Shown: positions 25,331 to 35,404, counted from the stretch's first letter. The stretch: DNA of 64,000 nucleotides from Oscillospiraceae bacterium (GCA_020025595.1 JAHHRV010000002.1:151713-215712), one strand, 5' to 3'. A program made the numbers and translations. Notes: a model not told the origin generated them from the sequence alone.

Positions 25331-26350
25331 TCAAAAATACTTGCAGGCACCCAGCAGGGCTTCCTGAGAAAAAGACGGAATTCTTCCCAATCCGTCAGGG
25401 CCCACATTGAGCAGATAATTCACACCCATGCTGTTCAGCTTTCTGCGCCGCTGGGCAATGGTCTCGGGAGTAATCCAATTCTGATCGTAGTACTTGAATC
25501 CCCAGGAAGAATTCAGTGTGCCCGGAGTTTCATACAGGTCAAAGGGAGAAACCTTGAATCCGCTCAGTCCGTTGGGGTCCAGATCTTCCTGCTTTTCCGG
25601 TCGCTTGGTAGGATACTCATTATCGTTCAGGGAAACATAGTCATAAGCGCCGTTTCCGATTCGGGAATTGATCAGGCAGTGAGGCTGATACTGCTTCACC
25701 AGATGGTTCAGCTCCAGGCTCTGTGCCGGGGTGATCGTATGGGGCACATCAAACCAGATCAGGCACAGATCTCCATACCGGGTCAGCAGCTCCGTGACCT
25801 GGGGCTTGATTTTCTCCTCAAAGCAGATGGAAAAGTCCTTTTTGTCTGCATCCGGATAATCCCAGCTGTTATCCCAGGACACACCGCCGCAGGGAGAAAA
25901 ATTGTCATATCCGCCGCCATGAGGATGGTGCCAGTCCAGTTCCTGACTGTAGTACAGGCCAAAGGGAATCCCGTATTTATAGCAGGCTTCGCCCAGCTCT
26001 GCGACAACATCCCTGCCAAAGGGTGTCGCATCGACCACATTAAAGGGGTCTGCATCACTGTGGAACATAGCAAAACCGTCGTGGTGTTTTGCTGTAAAAA
26101 CGAAGTACTTCATTCCTGCGTCCTTTGCCAGTCTGATCCACTCATCTGCATTGAAATATACCGGATTGAAGGCCCGGGCCAGCTGTTCGTATTCTGCATT
26201 GGGAATCGCCATATAGCTTTGAATCCACTCGGCGTAGGTTTCTACCCGTCGGCCCCGGTATTCGCCAGCCAGCAGGGAGTAAAGTCCCCAATGCGCCATC
26301 ATTCCGTACTCGGCATTTGCAAACCATTCATGTTGAATATCCCGTTTCAT
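25331..26350 (-). CDS. GH29 alpha-L-fucosidase, intracellular type
   Basis: 339 residues with no signal peptide. GH29 features: WFANAEYGMMAHWGLYS at the start (HWG motif), YFVFTAKHHDGFAMF (HHDGF) near 84, and the nucleophile Asp in LCLIWFDVP near 197. The last 100 residues end in YLLNVGPDGLGRIP, the usual close of the barrel; no C-terminal beta-sandwich is present. It would remove fucose from oligosaccharides after uptake. It lies next to the secreted GH16 gene but has its own promoter, and no sugar transporter is adjacent. Confidence 0.88.
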   Translation of the reverse strand: MKRDIQHEWFANAEYGMMAHWGLYSLLAGEYRGRRVETYAEWIQSYMAIPNAEYEQLARAFNPVYFNADEWIRLAKDAGMKYFVFTAKHHDGFAMFHSDADPFNVVDATPFGRDVVAELGEACYKYGIPFGLYYSQELDWHHPHGGGYDNFSPCGGVSWDNSWDYPDADKKDFSICFEEKIKPQVTELLTRYGDLCLIWFDVPHTITPAQSLELNHLVKQYQPHCLINSRIGNGAYDYVSLNDNEYPTKRPEKQEDLDPNGLSGFKVSPFDLYETPGTLNSSWGFKYYDQNWITPETIAQRRRKLNSMGVNYLLNVGPDGLGRIPSFSQEALLGACKYF

Positions 26351-26399
26351 ATATTGTTCTCTCCCTTAAACATCAGGCTTTCAAAAGTCAGCTGGACTA

Positions 26400-26428
26400 A
26401 GTGTAGCACAACCGAAAATAATTATCAA
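26400..26428 (-). promoter_or_regulatory. Promoter of the fucosidase gene
   Basis: On the minus strand TTGATA (26423-26428), a 17-base spacer and TACACT (26400-26405). Confidence 0.65.
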
Positions 26429-26601
26429 CGAGAATCGAAATCACCGGATGTAATCGCATAGTCCCCTGTTCCCTGAATTAAAGAATCTGATTTTCCATAC
26501 ACACTCCTTATTTTTTCTTAATGGCACTGTTCATTACGCCCAAAAAATGATATGATAAGGAAAATTATACTACTTTCAGCGCAATGTAAGGAGGCTATGT
26601 C

Positions 26602-26979
26602 ATGGCTACAGATATCAATCATCCGAAAAAAACAATTCTGATTTACGGTCTTACCGGTATGCAGCTGCTGAACCTGAACGCATTGGCCGGCAAAATCGGA
26701 ATCAGCTGCAAACCGGTATCCGATCATCAGACCATGCTCACAGTGGAGCAGCTTTTGTCCGGAAAGGACTATCCCCCTATGCCGGAGCATCCCCTGATTG
26801 GAAAATTTGCGCTTCTTTCCGGATTTGACGGACAGGAGCAGCTGGGAACCCTGCTGATCAATCAGGTCGCAAGCGGCGTGATCAAGGCCGTCCACACAAA
26901 GCACAATAACAACTGGCACTTTGCAGACCTGTGCTCTGAGATTCACAAAGAGCACCAAATCATGAAGTCCGGCAAGTAA
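26602..26979 (+). CDS. DUF3783-like protein
   Basis: 125 residues with a strong AGGAGG ribosome site. Pattern: ILIYGLTGMQLLNL near the start, then FALLSGFDGQEQLGTLLINQV, then IKAVHTKHNNNWHFADLCSEIHKEHQIM. The gain-of-order motif (short beta strand, G-F, then a T/N-x-x-W with EH near the end) matches DUF3783 as I remember it. Function unknown; small cytoplasmic protein, single-gene unit with a terminator. Confidence 0.6.
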   Translation: MATDINHPKKTILIYGLTGMQLLNLNALAGKIGISCKPVSDHQTMLTVEQLLSGKDYPPMPEHPLIGKFALLSGFDGQEQLGTLLINQVASGVIKAVHTKHNNNWHFADLCSEIHKEHQIMKSGK

Positions 26980-27040
26980 TACTGAATAAGTTGCACTGAA
27001 AAACGGCTGCTTTGCAAAAATCGCCCCGGAAAACCATCTT

Positions 27041-27072
27041 AAAAGCGGAGTGCTGTTGTTCACTCCGCTTTT
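27041..27072 (+). terminator. Terminator after the DUF3783 gene
   Basis: A 12-bp perfect stem (27041-27052 with 27061-27072) ending in TTTT. Confidence 0.8.
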
Positions 27073-27155
27073 CTGCATTTCACGGCGCACATGATGTTTT
27101 ACTTTCAGCTTTTGCAGACAGCAGAACAAATCGCATATGATAAGGAGCGTGTATC

Positions 27156-27818
27156 ATGCTACAGGTTCGCGGAATCAAAAAAACCTATTCAATCGGAACT
27201 GCGCAGGAAACGGCTGTGCTGCACGATATTTCAGCCACCTTTGAAGACGGGGTGTTTTATGCCATCATCGGAAAAAGCGGCAGCGGAAAATCTACATTGC
27301 TCAATATTCTGAGCGGTCTGGATACGCCGGACTGCGGACAGGTCCTTTGGGACAATGTAGATCTGTCCAAGCTCTCCAGACGGGAGCGGGCTATCCTGCG
27401 CCGCAGAAAAAGCGGATTTATCTTCCAGTCCTACAATCTGCTTCAGGAGCATACCATCTGGGACAATATTGTCATGCCCTATACGCTCGACCGCAGAAAG
27501 CCGGATAAAGAAAATATCGAAAAGGTCTGCAGCATTCTCGGCATCGACCAGATGATGCACAAATACCCCTCTCAGCTGTCCGGCGGCGAGCAGCAGCGCG
27601 TAGCCATTGCACGGGCAGTGTCCCATAACCCCCGGGTGGTATTTGCAGACGAGCCCACCGGAAACCTGGACCCCCAGACGGGCATCACTACGCTGCAGCT
27701 GTTGAAAGAAACCGTAGCCCAGATGGGAACCACACTGATTCTGGTTACCCACGATATGTCTGTTGCCGCAGAAGCAGGAAAAATCATCAAAGTCGAAAAC
27801 GGCTCCATCATATGCTGA
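27156..27818 (+). CDS. MacB/LolD-like ABC transporter ATP-binding protein
   Basis: 220 residues. Walker A GKSGSGKSTLLNIL near 36, Q-loop IFQSYNLL, signature LSGGEQQRVAIARA near 138, Walker B VVFADEPTGNLD, H-loop VTHDM. This is the standard ATPase of FtsX-type exporters. AAGGAG precedes the ATG. The partner permease starts 40 bases downstream, so they form one operon. Confidence 0.92.
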   Translation: MLQVRGIKKTYSIGTAQETAVLHDISATFEDGVFYAIIGKSGSGKSTLLNILSGLDTPDCGQVLWDNVDLSKLSRRERAILRRRKSGFIFQSYNLLQEHTIWDNIVMPYTLDRRKPDKENIEKVCSILGIDQMMHKYPSQLSGGEQQRVAIARAVSHNPRVVFADEPTGNLDPQTGITTLQLLKETVAQMGTTLILVTHDMSVAAEAGKIIKVENGSIIC

Positions 27819-27858
27819 AATTTTCTGACAGACTAACACAATATAAGGAGGTATTGTA

Positions 27859-30800
27859 ATGTTCAAAACAGCATTACACGGCCTGAGAGGTCAGAAGCGA
27901 ATCTCCGTTCTGATGTCTGCGGTTCTGCTTCTGTCTTTTCTTTTTCTGACGCTGTCTTCTGTCATTGCCTCGTCCGTTCAGTTTACCCAGCAGCAGCACC
28001 GCCAGCGGCTGTACGGACGATATCAGCTGCTCTATCGGGCCAGCTTAAAATCCACAGAGGAATTGCAGAGCCAGTTTCCGGATGCCCAGATCAGTAAAAT
28101 TGCAGGAACCACGGTTGACGGAAAACAGATTGGTTCCATTACACAGCCCTACCAGCAGATCGCCAATCTGACGATCAAAGAGGGTCGTCTGCCCCAAAAC
28201 GATCACGAGATTCTCCTGGTGGGAGATGACTGGAGTGTCCCGGTCGGCCGGGAAATCGAAGTAAAGTACCTTTATCGCTACATTCCAAAATCTACAGATA
28301 CCGGAATGTGGGATAAAATAAGCCCCTATTATCTGGAAGGCTTCCGGCAAAACCGGGAATATTACCTGACTCAGCTGGAACCCCTTTGGAACGATCTGAT
28401 TCAGTCTAAGCAGGGCGAGCGTGTTGCCCCGGAGCTGCGGCACCCACTGAACGAGCTTTCTGAGCAGCAACAGGAGGAAGTCTTTTTCTACTTTCCTTCC
28501 ACGCTGCCGGACTTCAATATGCGAGTCGACTCCACACTCAATAAAGAGCAGCGCAACACGGAGAACCTGTCTGCTCAGATGGAGCTTACCAGCGAAAAAT
28601 ACTGCATTTACGGACCGGGCTTCGGCAGTAATTCCGGAAAACGGTTTGAAACTGACCCGAGACTTTCCGCTGTAAAAATTTACGCTACATACACCGTCTG
28701 CGGCATTGCAGACAACTATGCCGAGCATTGGGATGTCAAGGGTCTTCAGATGCCGGATGCATTCATCGGCGAACAGGACTGCCAGAACATCTACGACCTG
28801 ATGGACGGCATTGAGCAGGATCATCCGGAGGCATTTCCCCGAACCGATGACGGACTGCTGCTGTATTATCAGCCCGGAGACAATCTGGCGCAAAACCTGA
28901 ATTCCCTTTTAGATGAATACAACCGGCTGCACAATGCAGCCTATGAACTGACCGGAGTTTCTGTGGATGGTGAATACACCTATGCCTATTTGACAGGCCA
29001 GGACCCCACAACAGGACAGCTGCAGACCTATGATGTGCTGGGCTCCGGTCAGATGGGCCAGATCTCCGTCATGGATCAGCGCCAGCGTTTTAGCTTCTCC
29101 GATCTGACAAATGCGGATTTTCGTTTTGAGGGTCTGGACCCCATCGCTCAGGAGCCGGTCACGCTGGACGGTCTTTACCGGAACAACTCCGGAAACCTTC
29201 GGGTGAATCCCCTGGCCTTCCCGCCTGTGGGTGACACCGCTCAGGTCATGGAAATTGCTCTGTCCGGCGTACTGATTGGAATGTCCGCCTGTGCCAGCTT
29301 CCAGCTGTACCTGCAGTCCATGCGCAGAAGAAAGCAGAAAATCAGCACCCTGATTGCCATCGGCGCCACCGACGGTCAGGTCGTCCTGATGGTGCTGATT
29401 GAGGTGGCTGTGCTGCTGCTCCTCTCTGCTCTGGTCGGATGCCTGCTTGGTCTGGGAATTGCAGTATTTCTGCTGCCCCGTTTCATGCAGGTCTCCGTCT
29501 CTGTAAACCCGGCAAATCTGCTGACCGGCACACTGTGCGACATTGCCGCCATTTTGGTGGGTGCTATGCTTCCGATCTTCAAAATTCTGAGAGAATCCCG
29601 CAGCAGCCACAAAAAGCACCCCAAAACTGTTGTAAAATGCTCCCCCCAGCGAAAACATACAGAAAACCACACCGGCTACCACCAAATCTGGATGCGTCAC
29701 TGTGCCGCCAACCCAAAGCAGACCTTGCTTCGCGGCTTTGTGGCACTGCTCATGGCAGCCATGATGATCCTGCCGCTGTTTCTGAGCCACAGCGCCTATG
29801 GAGATTATCACGAAAAGGTAATCAATCAGGATCGCCCGGACTACGAGCTGGTGCTGCCATACGCAGCCTCCAGCCGATATCTGCGGGAAATCACCGACAG
29901 CATGCAGGTTCCCAACCGCAAAATGCGTACATATACCACAGCAGAAAATGTCCTGATCCACTGTGACGATCTGATGGAACGCAGCCCCTTGTTGCAAGCC
30001 CTGCACCAGGATGGCAACGGCGCTGAACTGTTTGAGCAGCTGCCGGATGGCGGCGGTCTGGGTGTCTCTGCCCGAATCATCGGCGCAGACTGGGACAGCG
30101 ATTTTGTGCAACAGGTTCTGCGCAATTCTTCCACTCAGATCAGTCAGGAGGATTTCCAGTCCGGCAGAGCCTGCATTGTGATGATTCCCAGATTCCATCA
30201 GGATGACGGCAAGCCTGTCTTTACAAAGGTTCAGGATGCGGTTATTGCCGATGTCCAGAACGATGTCAAACCCGGCACCCTGCTGGAGTTGAGCTATCTT
30301 CCCCAGTTTTCAAAGGTATACGGCACAGACACTTCCATTGCCAGCGGCGATTGCCTGACCATCTCCGGGTGGACCCAATCGCTGGATGGCGATGTTAGCA
30401 TTGTAGAAAGGCTCTATACCGTTCAGACCACTGCCGCCTGCGTGGTCAGCGAACTGAAAGAAGCCGTCTGGCCCGTGTCCGACACTGACAATATGGGCTG
30501 TATCACCATTATTTCCGGCTCTCCCCTGGTCAGCACCGTCTATCCCCACGCCTCTGGCCGGAAAGATGCTCAGCAGACCGCCTATTTCTGGGCAACCACA
30601 AAACTCTACTATCCCCACTGCTACGGCAAAACCTATCTTCAGCTCTGGAGCCCCGAAGAACTCACAGGAGATTCTGACTATGAAAAACAGGTCATGGATT
30701 TCGCCGCACAGTACGGATTCGATGTGGTAAAACACAGCCTTGAAAATCAGAAGCTGCTGTATTCTGCCCAGAGAGCCAAGGCCATGTATCTCATGATGGG

Positions 30801-31191
30801 CACCAATATGCTGGTTATTACTGTGATTCTGCTTGAGAATCTTCTCAGCGCCGAGGTGGAGGAAGACCGGAAACGGATCGGTATTTTGCAGGCTCTGGGC
30901 ATGACCGACGGTCAGTATCTGGGCGGTCAGAGTATTCAGGCGCTGCTATCCGGAATGATTTCCCTGTTGCTGACGCATCTTCTGCTGCTGATCATTACCC
31001 TGCTGGGCTTTGCCGTCACGGGCGGAGGCTTCGGTCTGGTACTGTGTAAGCTGAAACTGTTCATGCAGTTCTATCCCTGGCAGATCCATATTGTGTTGTG
31101 CGTTGTGTATCTTGCGCTGCTACAAATCATTCACCTGCACACAGCCCTGCCGATTTTAAGGAAAGACCCCTCTGACAGTCTGAAAGCATAA
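27859..31191 (+). CDS. FtsX-family ABC transporter permease, large extracellular domains
   Basis: 1110 residues. One membrane helix at about 14-36 is followed by a large outer region of some 430 residues. A cluster of three helices lies at about 465-580 (first FtsX core), with another helix near 630-655, a second extracellular region, and three final helices at about 985-1100. The layout is the duplicated FtsX form with soluble domains outside the cell, as in Gram-positive peptide exporters or antimicrobial-peptide sensors. Strong AAGGAGG ribosome site. No two-component system is adjacent, so its signal and substrate are unknown. Confidence 0.85.
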   Translation: MFKTALHGLRGQKRISVLMSAVLLLSFLFLTLSSVIASSVQFTQQQHRQRLYGRYQLLYRASLKSTEELQSQFPDAQISKIAGTTVDGKQIGSITQPYQQIANLTIKEGRLPQNDHEILLVGDDWSVPVGREIEVKYLYRYIPKSTDTGMWDKISPYYLEGFRQNREYYLTQLEPLWNDLIQSKQGERVAPELRHPLNELSEQQQEEVFFYFPSTLPDFNMRVDSTLNKEQRNTENLSAQMELTSEKYCIYGPGFGSNSGKRFETDPRLSAVKIYATYTVCGIADNYAEHWDVKGLQMPDAFIGEQDCQNIYDLMDGIEQDHPEAFPRTDDGLLLYYQPGDNLAQNLNSLLDEYNRLHNAAYELTGVSVDGEYTYAYLTGQDPTTGQLQTYDVLGSGQMGQISVMDQRQRFSFSDLTNADFRFEGLDPIAQEPVTLDGLYRNNSGNLRVNPLAFPPVGDTAQVMEIALSGVLIGMSACASFQLYLQSMRRRKQKISTLIAIGATDGQVVLMVLIEVAVLLLLSALVGCLLGLGIAVFLLPRFMQVSVSVNPANLLTGTLCDIAAILVGAMLPIFKILRESRSSHKKHPKTVVKCSPQRKHTENHTGYHQIWMRHCAANPKQTLLRGFVALLMAAMMILPLFLSHSAYGDYHEKVINQDRPDYELVLPYAASSRYLREITDSMQVPNRKMRTYTTAENVLIHCDDLMERSPLLQALHQDGNGAELFEQLPDGGGLGVSARIIGADWDSDFVQQVLRNSSTQISQEDFQSGRACIVMIPRFHQDDGKPVFTKVQDAVIADVQNDVKPGTLLELSYLPQFSKVYGTDTSIASGDCLTISGWTQSLDGDVSIVERLYTVQTTAACVVSELKEAVWPVSDTDNMGCITIISGSPLVSTVYPHASGRKDAQQTAYFWATTKLYYPHCYGKTYLQLWSPEELTGDSDYEKQVMDFAAQYGFDVVKHSLENQKLLYSAQRAKAMYLMMGTNMLVITVILLENLLSAEVEEDRKRIGILQALGMTDGQYLGGQSIQALLSGMISLLLTHLLLLIITLLGFAVTGGGFGLVLCKLKLFMQFYPWQIHIVLCVVYLALLQIIHLHTALPILRKDPSDSLKA

Positions 31192-31247
31192 CCGCAGTCT
31201 GTTTCCCTGCGCTTGATAAACGCCCTCTGACCCGCTATTATGAATTT

Positions 31248-31314
31248 AGACACATCCCCACTGATGACGCCAATGGCTTAAACACCTGCGGCGGCGGCCT
31301 TTGGGGATGTGTCT
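31248..31314 (+). terminator. Long-loop terminator after the FtsX permease
   Basis: A 13-bp perfect stem (31248-31260 with 31302-31314) with a 41-base GC-rich loop, followed by TTTT. Confidence 0.65.
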
Positions 31315-31337
31315 TTTATCTTTTAAGATGCAAAAAA

Positions 31338-31362
31338 CGCTGCTCTGGATTTCAGAGCAGCG
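31338..31362 (-). terminator. Terminator of the metY-metA-nucleoside kinase operon
   Basis: A 10-bp stem (31338-31347 with 31353-31362) and T6 on the minus strand, just after the kinase stop codon. Confidence 0.85.
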
Positions 31363-31374
31363 CTTTGATATGCT

Positions 31375-33078
31375 TTATTTCCGGTAAAAGGTATTGCCAC
31401 CGATGAACTCACGAATCAGACTCGTAGGCGGAATCTCATCGTCCACACTGGCTTCCTGAACAAAATTCAGGATCTTGACCATGGCGCGAACCTGGTCGTA
31501 ATACGGGTTCTCCGGCTGGACAGCAGTCAGCAGCGGATAGATATGCTTTTTCAGCACTGCAATCTCATACAGCGTAGAGCTGTTAAAAATCACATCGGCT
31601 GTTTCCTGGTAGGGGAAAATCCACCGTCTTTCTCCGCGCTGAACAGAGTCCCACATGGACAGGGTATGCTCAACCGAAGCGCCTCTTGTTTCGTAGTCAC
31701 GAACTGTTCGCCGCAGCAAACGCAGATAGCTTGTGGGGATTCTATTGTGATTGTCCAGATTCAGAGGAATCAGTGCGCTGACATACATTTTGAAAATCAG
31801 CGAGGGGTCCACATTGTCCGGATGCAGCGCAGGATTCAGTGCGTGCAGGCCCTCTACAATAATCACACTGTTGTCGGCAAGCTGTATACGGTTTCCGTTC
31901 CACTCCCGCCGGCCGGTCAGGAAATTAAACTCGGGAATCTCAATTTCTTCGCCGGAAAGCAATCTCTGCAGATGCTCCCGGAAAAGGTCGGTGTCAATGG
32001 TATTGATGTGTTCCAGATCCAGCTTTCCATCCGGGCCGGGCTTAACCAGATTCCGGTCAATGTAGTAATTATCCAGACTGATCAGAACCGGACGCATTCC
32101 ATGCACCCGAAGCTGCACCGCAAGGCGGTGGGCAGAGGTGGTCTTTCCTGAAGAACTGGGGCCAGCCAGCATCACAGCCTTGGCACCACGGTCACAGACC
32201 ATGTCCGCAATCTTGGAAAAGTTCTTTTCGTGGAGCGCTTCATTCACACGAATCAGCTCTCTGATTTTGCCGCTGCACACCAGATCATTCAGATCTGCAA
32301 CACTCTGGCAATCCAGAAGCGTACACCACCGCTCTCCTTCTGAGCAGACTCTGAAGAAATTGGGCATCTGCGTAAACTGGGCCAGCTGATCCGGGTTCAG
32401 AGGATCCGGGAAAATGAACATGAAGCCACCGTCTACCGGAACGATGTCCCATACGGTCAGATAGCCGGTAGATGGCATCATCTCTCCATAATAGTAGTCG
32501 GCGAAATCTCCATAGGTATACACATCGAAATGAGGAACCGTTCTCCAGGAAAGCAGTCTTGCCTTATCCTGCTGACCGTCCTTTGTAAAATACTCGATGG
32601 CATCCTGGGTAGAGATTCGTTTACGCATGAGGGGGATATCCTGAGCGACCAGTTCAGATACCCGGGCTTTCAGCTGCTCTGCAGAAAATTCCGCACAGGG
32701 AACTTCAATATATACCCCCTGCCCCACTGTAAAGTTCATCTTTGCAGTGACACCGGGATACAGCTGGCGCATTGCCAGAAACAGTACGAACTGGACGGTT
32801 CTTGTATATGCCTCACGGCCGGTAGGATCGCTGTAGCGCAAGAGTTTGACCTTGCCGCCGGAAGCTGCCATCGCTCTTCTCTGGGACTGCATGGGTTCTG
32901 CATCAACACTCTGCCGAACCGGAACATAGTTCAGGGTAAAGATTTCACCGGCAATCTTCGCTGCCAGAGGGCGTGAAGATAATTCCGGAGAATCCAACCC
33001 CAGTTCCTTAATCAAATCCAGCAGCGTCTGCCCCGGCTTTGCCTCAATGACCTTATCATCAATCCATAATTTCATCAT
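31375..33078 (-). CDS. TGS-domain nucleoside kinase (uridine kinase-like)
   Basis: 567 residues. An N-terminal TGS domain (KLWIDDKVIEAKPGQTLLDL, about 1-65) and a segment like the second domain of threonyl-tRNA synthetase precede a phosphoribulokinase/uridine kinase P-loop domain (MLAGPSSSGKTTSAHRLAVQ near 307, ISLDNYYIDRN, VEGLHALNP). These fusions are common in Firmicutes and are annotated as nucleoside kinases; the true substrate is uncertain. GGAGG precedes two ATG codons; the second (33075) has better spacing. It is the last gene after metY and metA. Confidence 0.85.
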   Translation of the reverse strand: MMKLWIDDKVIEAKPGQTLLDLIKELGLDSPELSSRPLAAKIAGEIFTLNYVPVRQSVDAEPMQSQRRAMAASGGKVKLLRYSDPTGREAYTRTVQFVLFLAMRQLYPGVTAKMNFTVGQGVYIEVPCAEFSAEQLKARVSELVAQDIPLMRKRISTQDAIEYFTKDGQQDKARLLSWRTVPHFDVYTYGDFADYYYGEMMPSTGYLTVWDIVPVDGGFMFIFPDPLNPDQLAQFTQMPNFFRVCSEGERWCTLLDCQSVADLNDLVCSGKIRELIRVNEALHEKNFSKIADMVCDRGAKAVMLAGPSSSGKTTSAHRLAVQLRVHGMRPVLISLDNYYIDRNLVKPGPDGKLDLEHINTIDTDLFREHLQRLLSGEEIEIPEFNFLTGRREWNGNRIQLADNSVIIVEGLHALNPALHPDNVDPSLIFKMYVSALIPLNLDNHNRIPTSYLRLLRRTVRDYETRGASVEHTLSMWDSVQRGERRWIFPYQETADVIFNSSTLYEIAVLKKHIYPLLTAVQPENPYYDQVRAMVKILNFVQEASVDDEIPPTSLIREFIGGNTFYRK

Positions 33079-33124
33079 CTGGCCTCCTTCTGCTTATCCT
33101 ATGTGCCGCTATGAGGCATCATGT

Positions 33125-34045
33125 CTACTTTCCGATGGACATAATGTCATAGGGTGTCGTCTGATATACAAAATAGTTTAACCAATTGCTAAACAGCAGA
33201 TTTGCATGACCTCTCCAACGAACCATAGGCTCCTTGGTGTCGTCATCACCCGGGAAATAGTTGGCAGGGACTCGAATCGGCAGTCCCTGATTCTTGTCAC
33301 GGATGTATTCACGCTTCAGTGTGTCCGGGTCGTACTCAGAATGGCCCATCACGAAAATCTGGCGTCCCAGCTTGTTCATCACCGCATAAACACCGGCCTC
33401 TTCCGAGGATGCCAGGATCTTCAGGCCCGGGACAGCCTCGATATCCGCCCGATCCACCGTGGTATGGCGGGAATGCGGTGCCCAGAAGATATCATCAAAG
33501 CCTCGCAGCAGAATCGCCCGCTTATAGTCGGCCTTATGGGGATAGACACCGAACAGCTTCTCCGGCAGGGGATGCTTTTTGATACCATAATGGTAGTAAA
33601 GCCCCGCCTGAGCACCCCAGCAGATGTGGAAGGTGGAATGGACATTGGTTTTGCTCCATTCCATGATTTCGCACAGCTCCGGCCAGTAGTCAACCTGCTC
33701 AAATTCCATCTGCTCTACCGGCGCGCCGGTAATAACCATTCCGTCAAACTTGCGGTGTTTGACTTCATCAAAGGTCTTGTAAAAATTCAGAAGATGCTCC
33801 TGAGAAACATTTCTGGATTTATGCGAAGACATGGTCATCAGCTCCAGCTGCACCTGCAAAGGCGTGTTGCCCAACAGCCGGGACAGCTGGGTTTCTGTGA
33901 TAATTTTTGTAGGCATGAGATTCAACAGCAGAATCTCCAGTGGACGGATATCCTGGGTGCATGCCCGTTGCTGGTTCATCACAAATATATTTTCCTGGTG
34001 CAGCGTTTCCACCGCAGGCAGGTCATTGGGGATTTGAATGGGCAT
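33125..34045 (-). CDS. metA: Homoserine O-acetyltransferase, MetA family
   Basis: 306 residues. The catalytic Cys lies in STFHICWGAQAGLYYHYG near 142, the His in MGHSEYD near 235 with a following Glu. In this family the residue after GAPV decides the acyl donor, Gly favouring succinyl-CoA and Glu acetyl-CoA. Here TGAPVEQMEF has Glu, so acetyl-CoA is predicted. That fits the O-acetylhomoserine sulfhydrylase gene 17 bases upstream. First committed step to methionine. Confidence 0.93.
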   Translation of the reverse strand: MPIQIPNDLPAVETLHQENIFVMNQQRACTQDIRPLEILLLNLMPTKIITETQLSRLLGNTPLQVQLELMTMSSHKSRNVSQEHLLNFYKTFDEVKHRKFDGMVITGAPVEQMEFEQVDYWPELCEIMEWSKTNVHSTFHICWGAQAGLYYHYGIKKHPLPEKLFGVYPHKADYKRAILLRGFDDIFWAPHSRHTTVDRADIEAVPGLKILASSEEAGVYAVMNKLGRQIFVMGHSEYDPDTLKREYIRDKNQGLPIRVPANYFPGDDDTKEPMVRWRGHANLLFSNWLNYFVYQTTPYDIMSIGK

Positions 34046-34061
34046 GAAACACCTCTCCTAG

Positions 34062-35348
34062 TTACACATTGGAAATTGCCTGATCCAGATCTGCAATCAG
34101 ATCCTCTGCGTTTTCCAGACCGCAGCTCAGACGAATCAGGTCTGCGCCGACACCTGCTGCATCCAGCTCTGCGTCAGTCATCTGACGATGGGTGGAGCTT
34201 GCAGGATGCAGGCAGCAGGTTCTGGAGTCAGCCACATGGGTCTCGATAGAGCCCAGCTTCAGGTGCTTCATGAACACCTCTGCTGCATGGCGGCCGCCCT
34301 TCAATCCGAAGGAGATGACGCCACAGGAACCCTTGGGCATATACTTCTGAGCCAGCTCATAGTACTTGTCGTTTTCCAGGCCGCAGTACTTGACCCATGC
34401 AACCTTCTCATTGCTCTGCAGGAACTTTGCGATTGCCAGAGCATTGTCGCAGTGCTGCTTCATACGGAACGGCAGGCTCTCAAGGCCCAGATTCAGATAG
34501 AATGCATTCTGCGGAGACTGCACGCAGCCCAGATCTCTCATCAGCTGAGCAGTGCACTTATTGATATATGCGCCCTCCAGACCGAAACGCTCGGTGTAGG
34601 TAACGCCGTGGTAGCTTTCGTCCGGGGTGCACAGTCCGGGGAAACGGTCGGGATACTTGGTCCAGTCGAACTTACCGCTGTCCACGATCACGCCGCCCAG
34701 AGCTGCGCCGTGGCCATCCATATATTTGGTGGTGGAATGGGTCACGATGTCTGCGCCCCACTCCATAGGACGGCAGTTCACAGGTGTTGCAAAGGTATTG
34801 TCCACAATCAGAGGAACGCCATGCTTATGGGCAGCATTAGCAAATTTCTCGATGTCCAGAACCGTCAGTGCAGGGTTGGCAATGGTCTCGCCAAACACGG
34901 CCTTGGTGTTGTCCCGGAATGCAGCATCCAGTTCCTCCTGGGTGCAGTCGGGATTAACAAAGGTCACCTCGATGCCCATGCGCTTCATGGTTACGCCAAA
35001 CAGGTTAAAGCTTCCGCCGTAAATTGCAGAACTGGAGACGATGTGATCGCCGCAGGATGCAATATTAAACACAGCAAGGAAATTGGCCGCCTGACCGGAG
35101 CCGGTCAGCATGGCAGCCGTACCACCTTCCAGCGCAGCAATTTTCTTTGCAACCGCATCACAGGTGGGATTGGCAAGGCGGGAATAGAAATATCCGTCTG
35201 CCTCCAGATCAAACAGCTTGCCCATATCTTCAGAGGTCGCATATTTGAATGTGGTGCTCTGACAAATGGGAATCTGACGGGGCTCACCGCTGGCAGGGCT
35301 ATAGCCCGCTTGAATACATAATGTTTCGGTATGAAGCTTTGAATCCAT
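34062..35348 (-). CDS. metY: O-acetylhomoserine sulfhydrylase
   Basis: 428 residues from MDSKLHTETLCIQAGY. A GTG nine bases earlier is possible but GAGG is better placed for the ATG. It is a PLP enzyme of the Cys/Met metabolism family: ALEGGTAAMLTGSGQAA, the long form YGGSFNLFGVTMKRMG, PLIVDNTFATPV, and the PLP Lys in THSTTKYMDGHGAALGG near 205. It makes homocysteine from O-acetylhomoserine and sulfide. First gene of the operon. I saw no S-box or T-box in the short upstream gap. Confidence 0.93.
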   Translation of the reverse strand: MDSKLHTETLCIQAGYSPASGEPRQIPICQSTTFKYATSEDMGKLFDLEADGYFYSRLANPTCDAVAKKIAALEGGTAAMLTGSGQAANFLAVFNIASCGDHIVSSSAIYGGSFNLFGVTMKRMGIEVTFVNPDCTQEELDAAFRDNTKAVFGETIANPALTVLDIEKFANAAHKHGVPLIVDNTFATPVNCRPMEWGADIVTHSTTKYMDGHGAALGGVIVDSGKFDWTKYPDRFPGLCTPDESYHGVTYTERFGLEGAYINKCTAQLMRDLGCVQSPQNAFYLNLGLESLPFRMKQHCDNALAIAKFLQSNEKVAWVKYCGLENDKYYELAQKYMPKGSCGVISFGLKGGRHAAEVFMKHLKLGSIETHVADSRTCCLHPASSTHRQMTDAELDAAGVGADLIRLSCGLENAEDLIADLDQAISNV

Positions 35349-35404
35349 AGTTGTCACCTCAAAGTATTAGATAAAAGCTATTTTACTGTTTATTGAAGGG
35401 TTTG

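Noticed and set aside
27119..27155. Promoter TTGCAG-18-TATGAT directly at the MacB-like ATPase gene
   Set aside because: The implied transcript would start on the ribosome site or at the start codon, so the match is probably incidental.
35349..35404. SAM riboswitch or T-box upstream of metY-metA
   Set aside because: The gap is only about 56 bases and shows neither the S-box core nor a T-box sequence.
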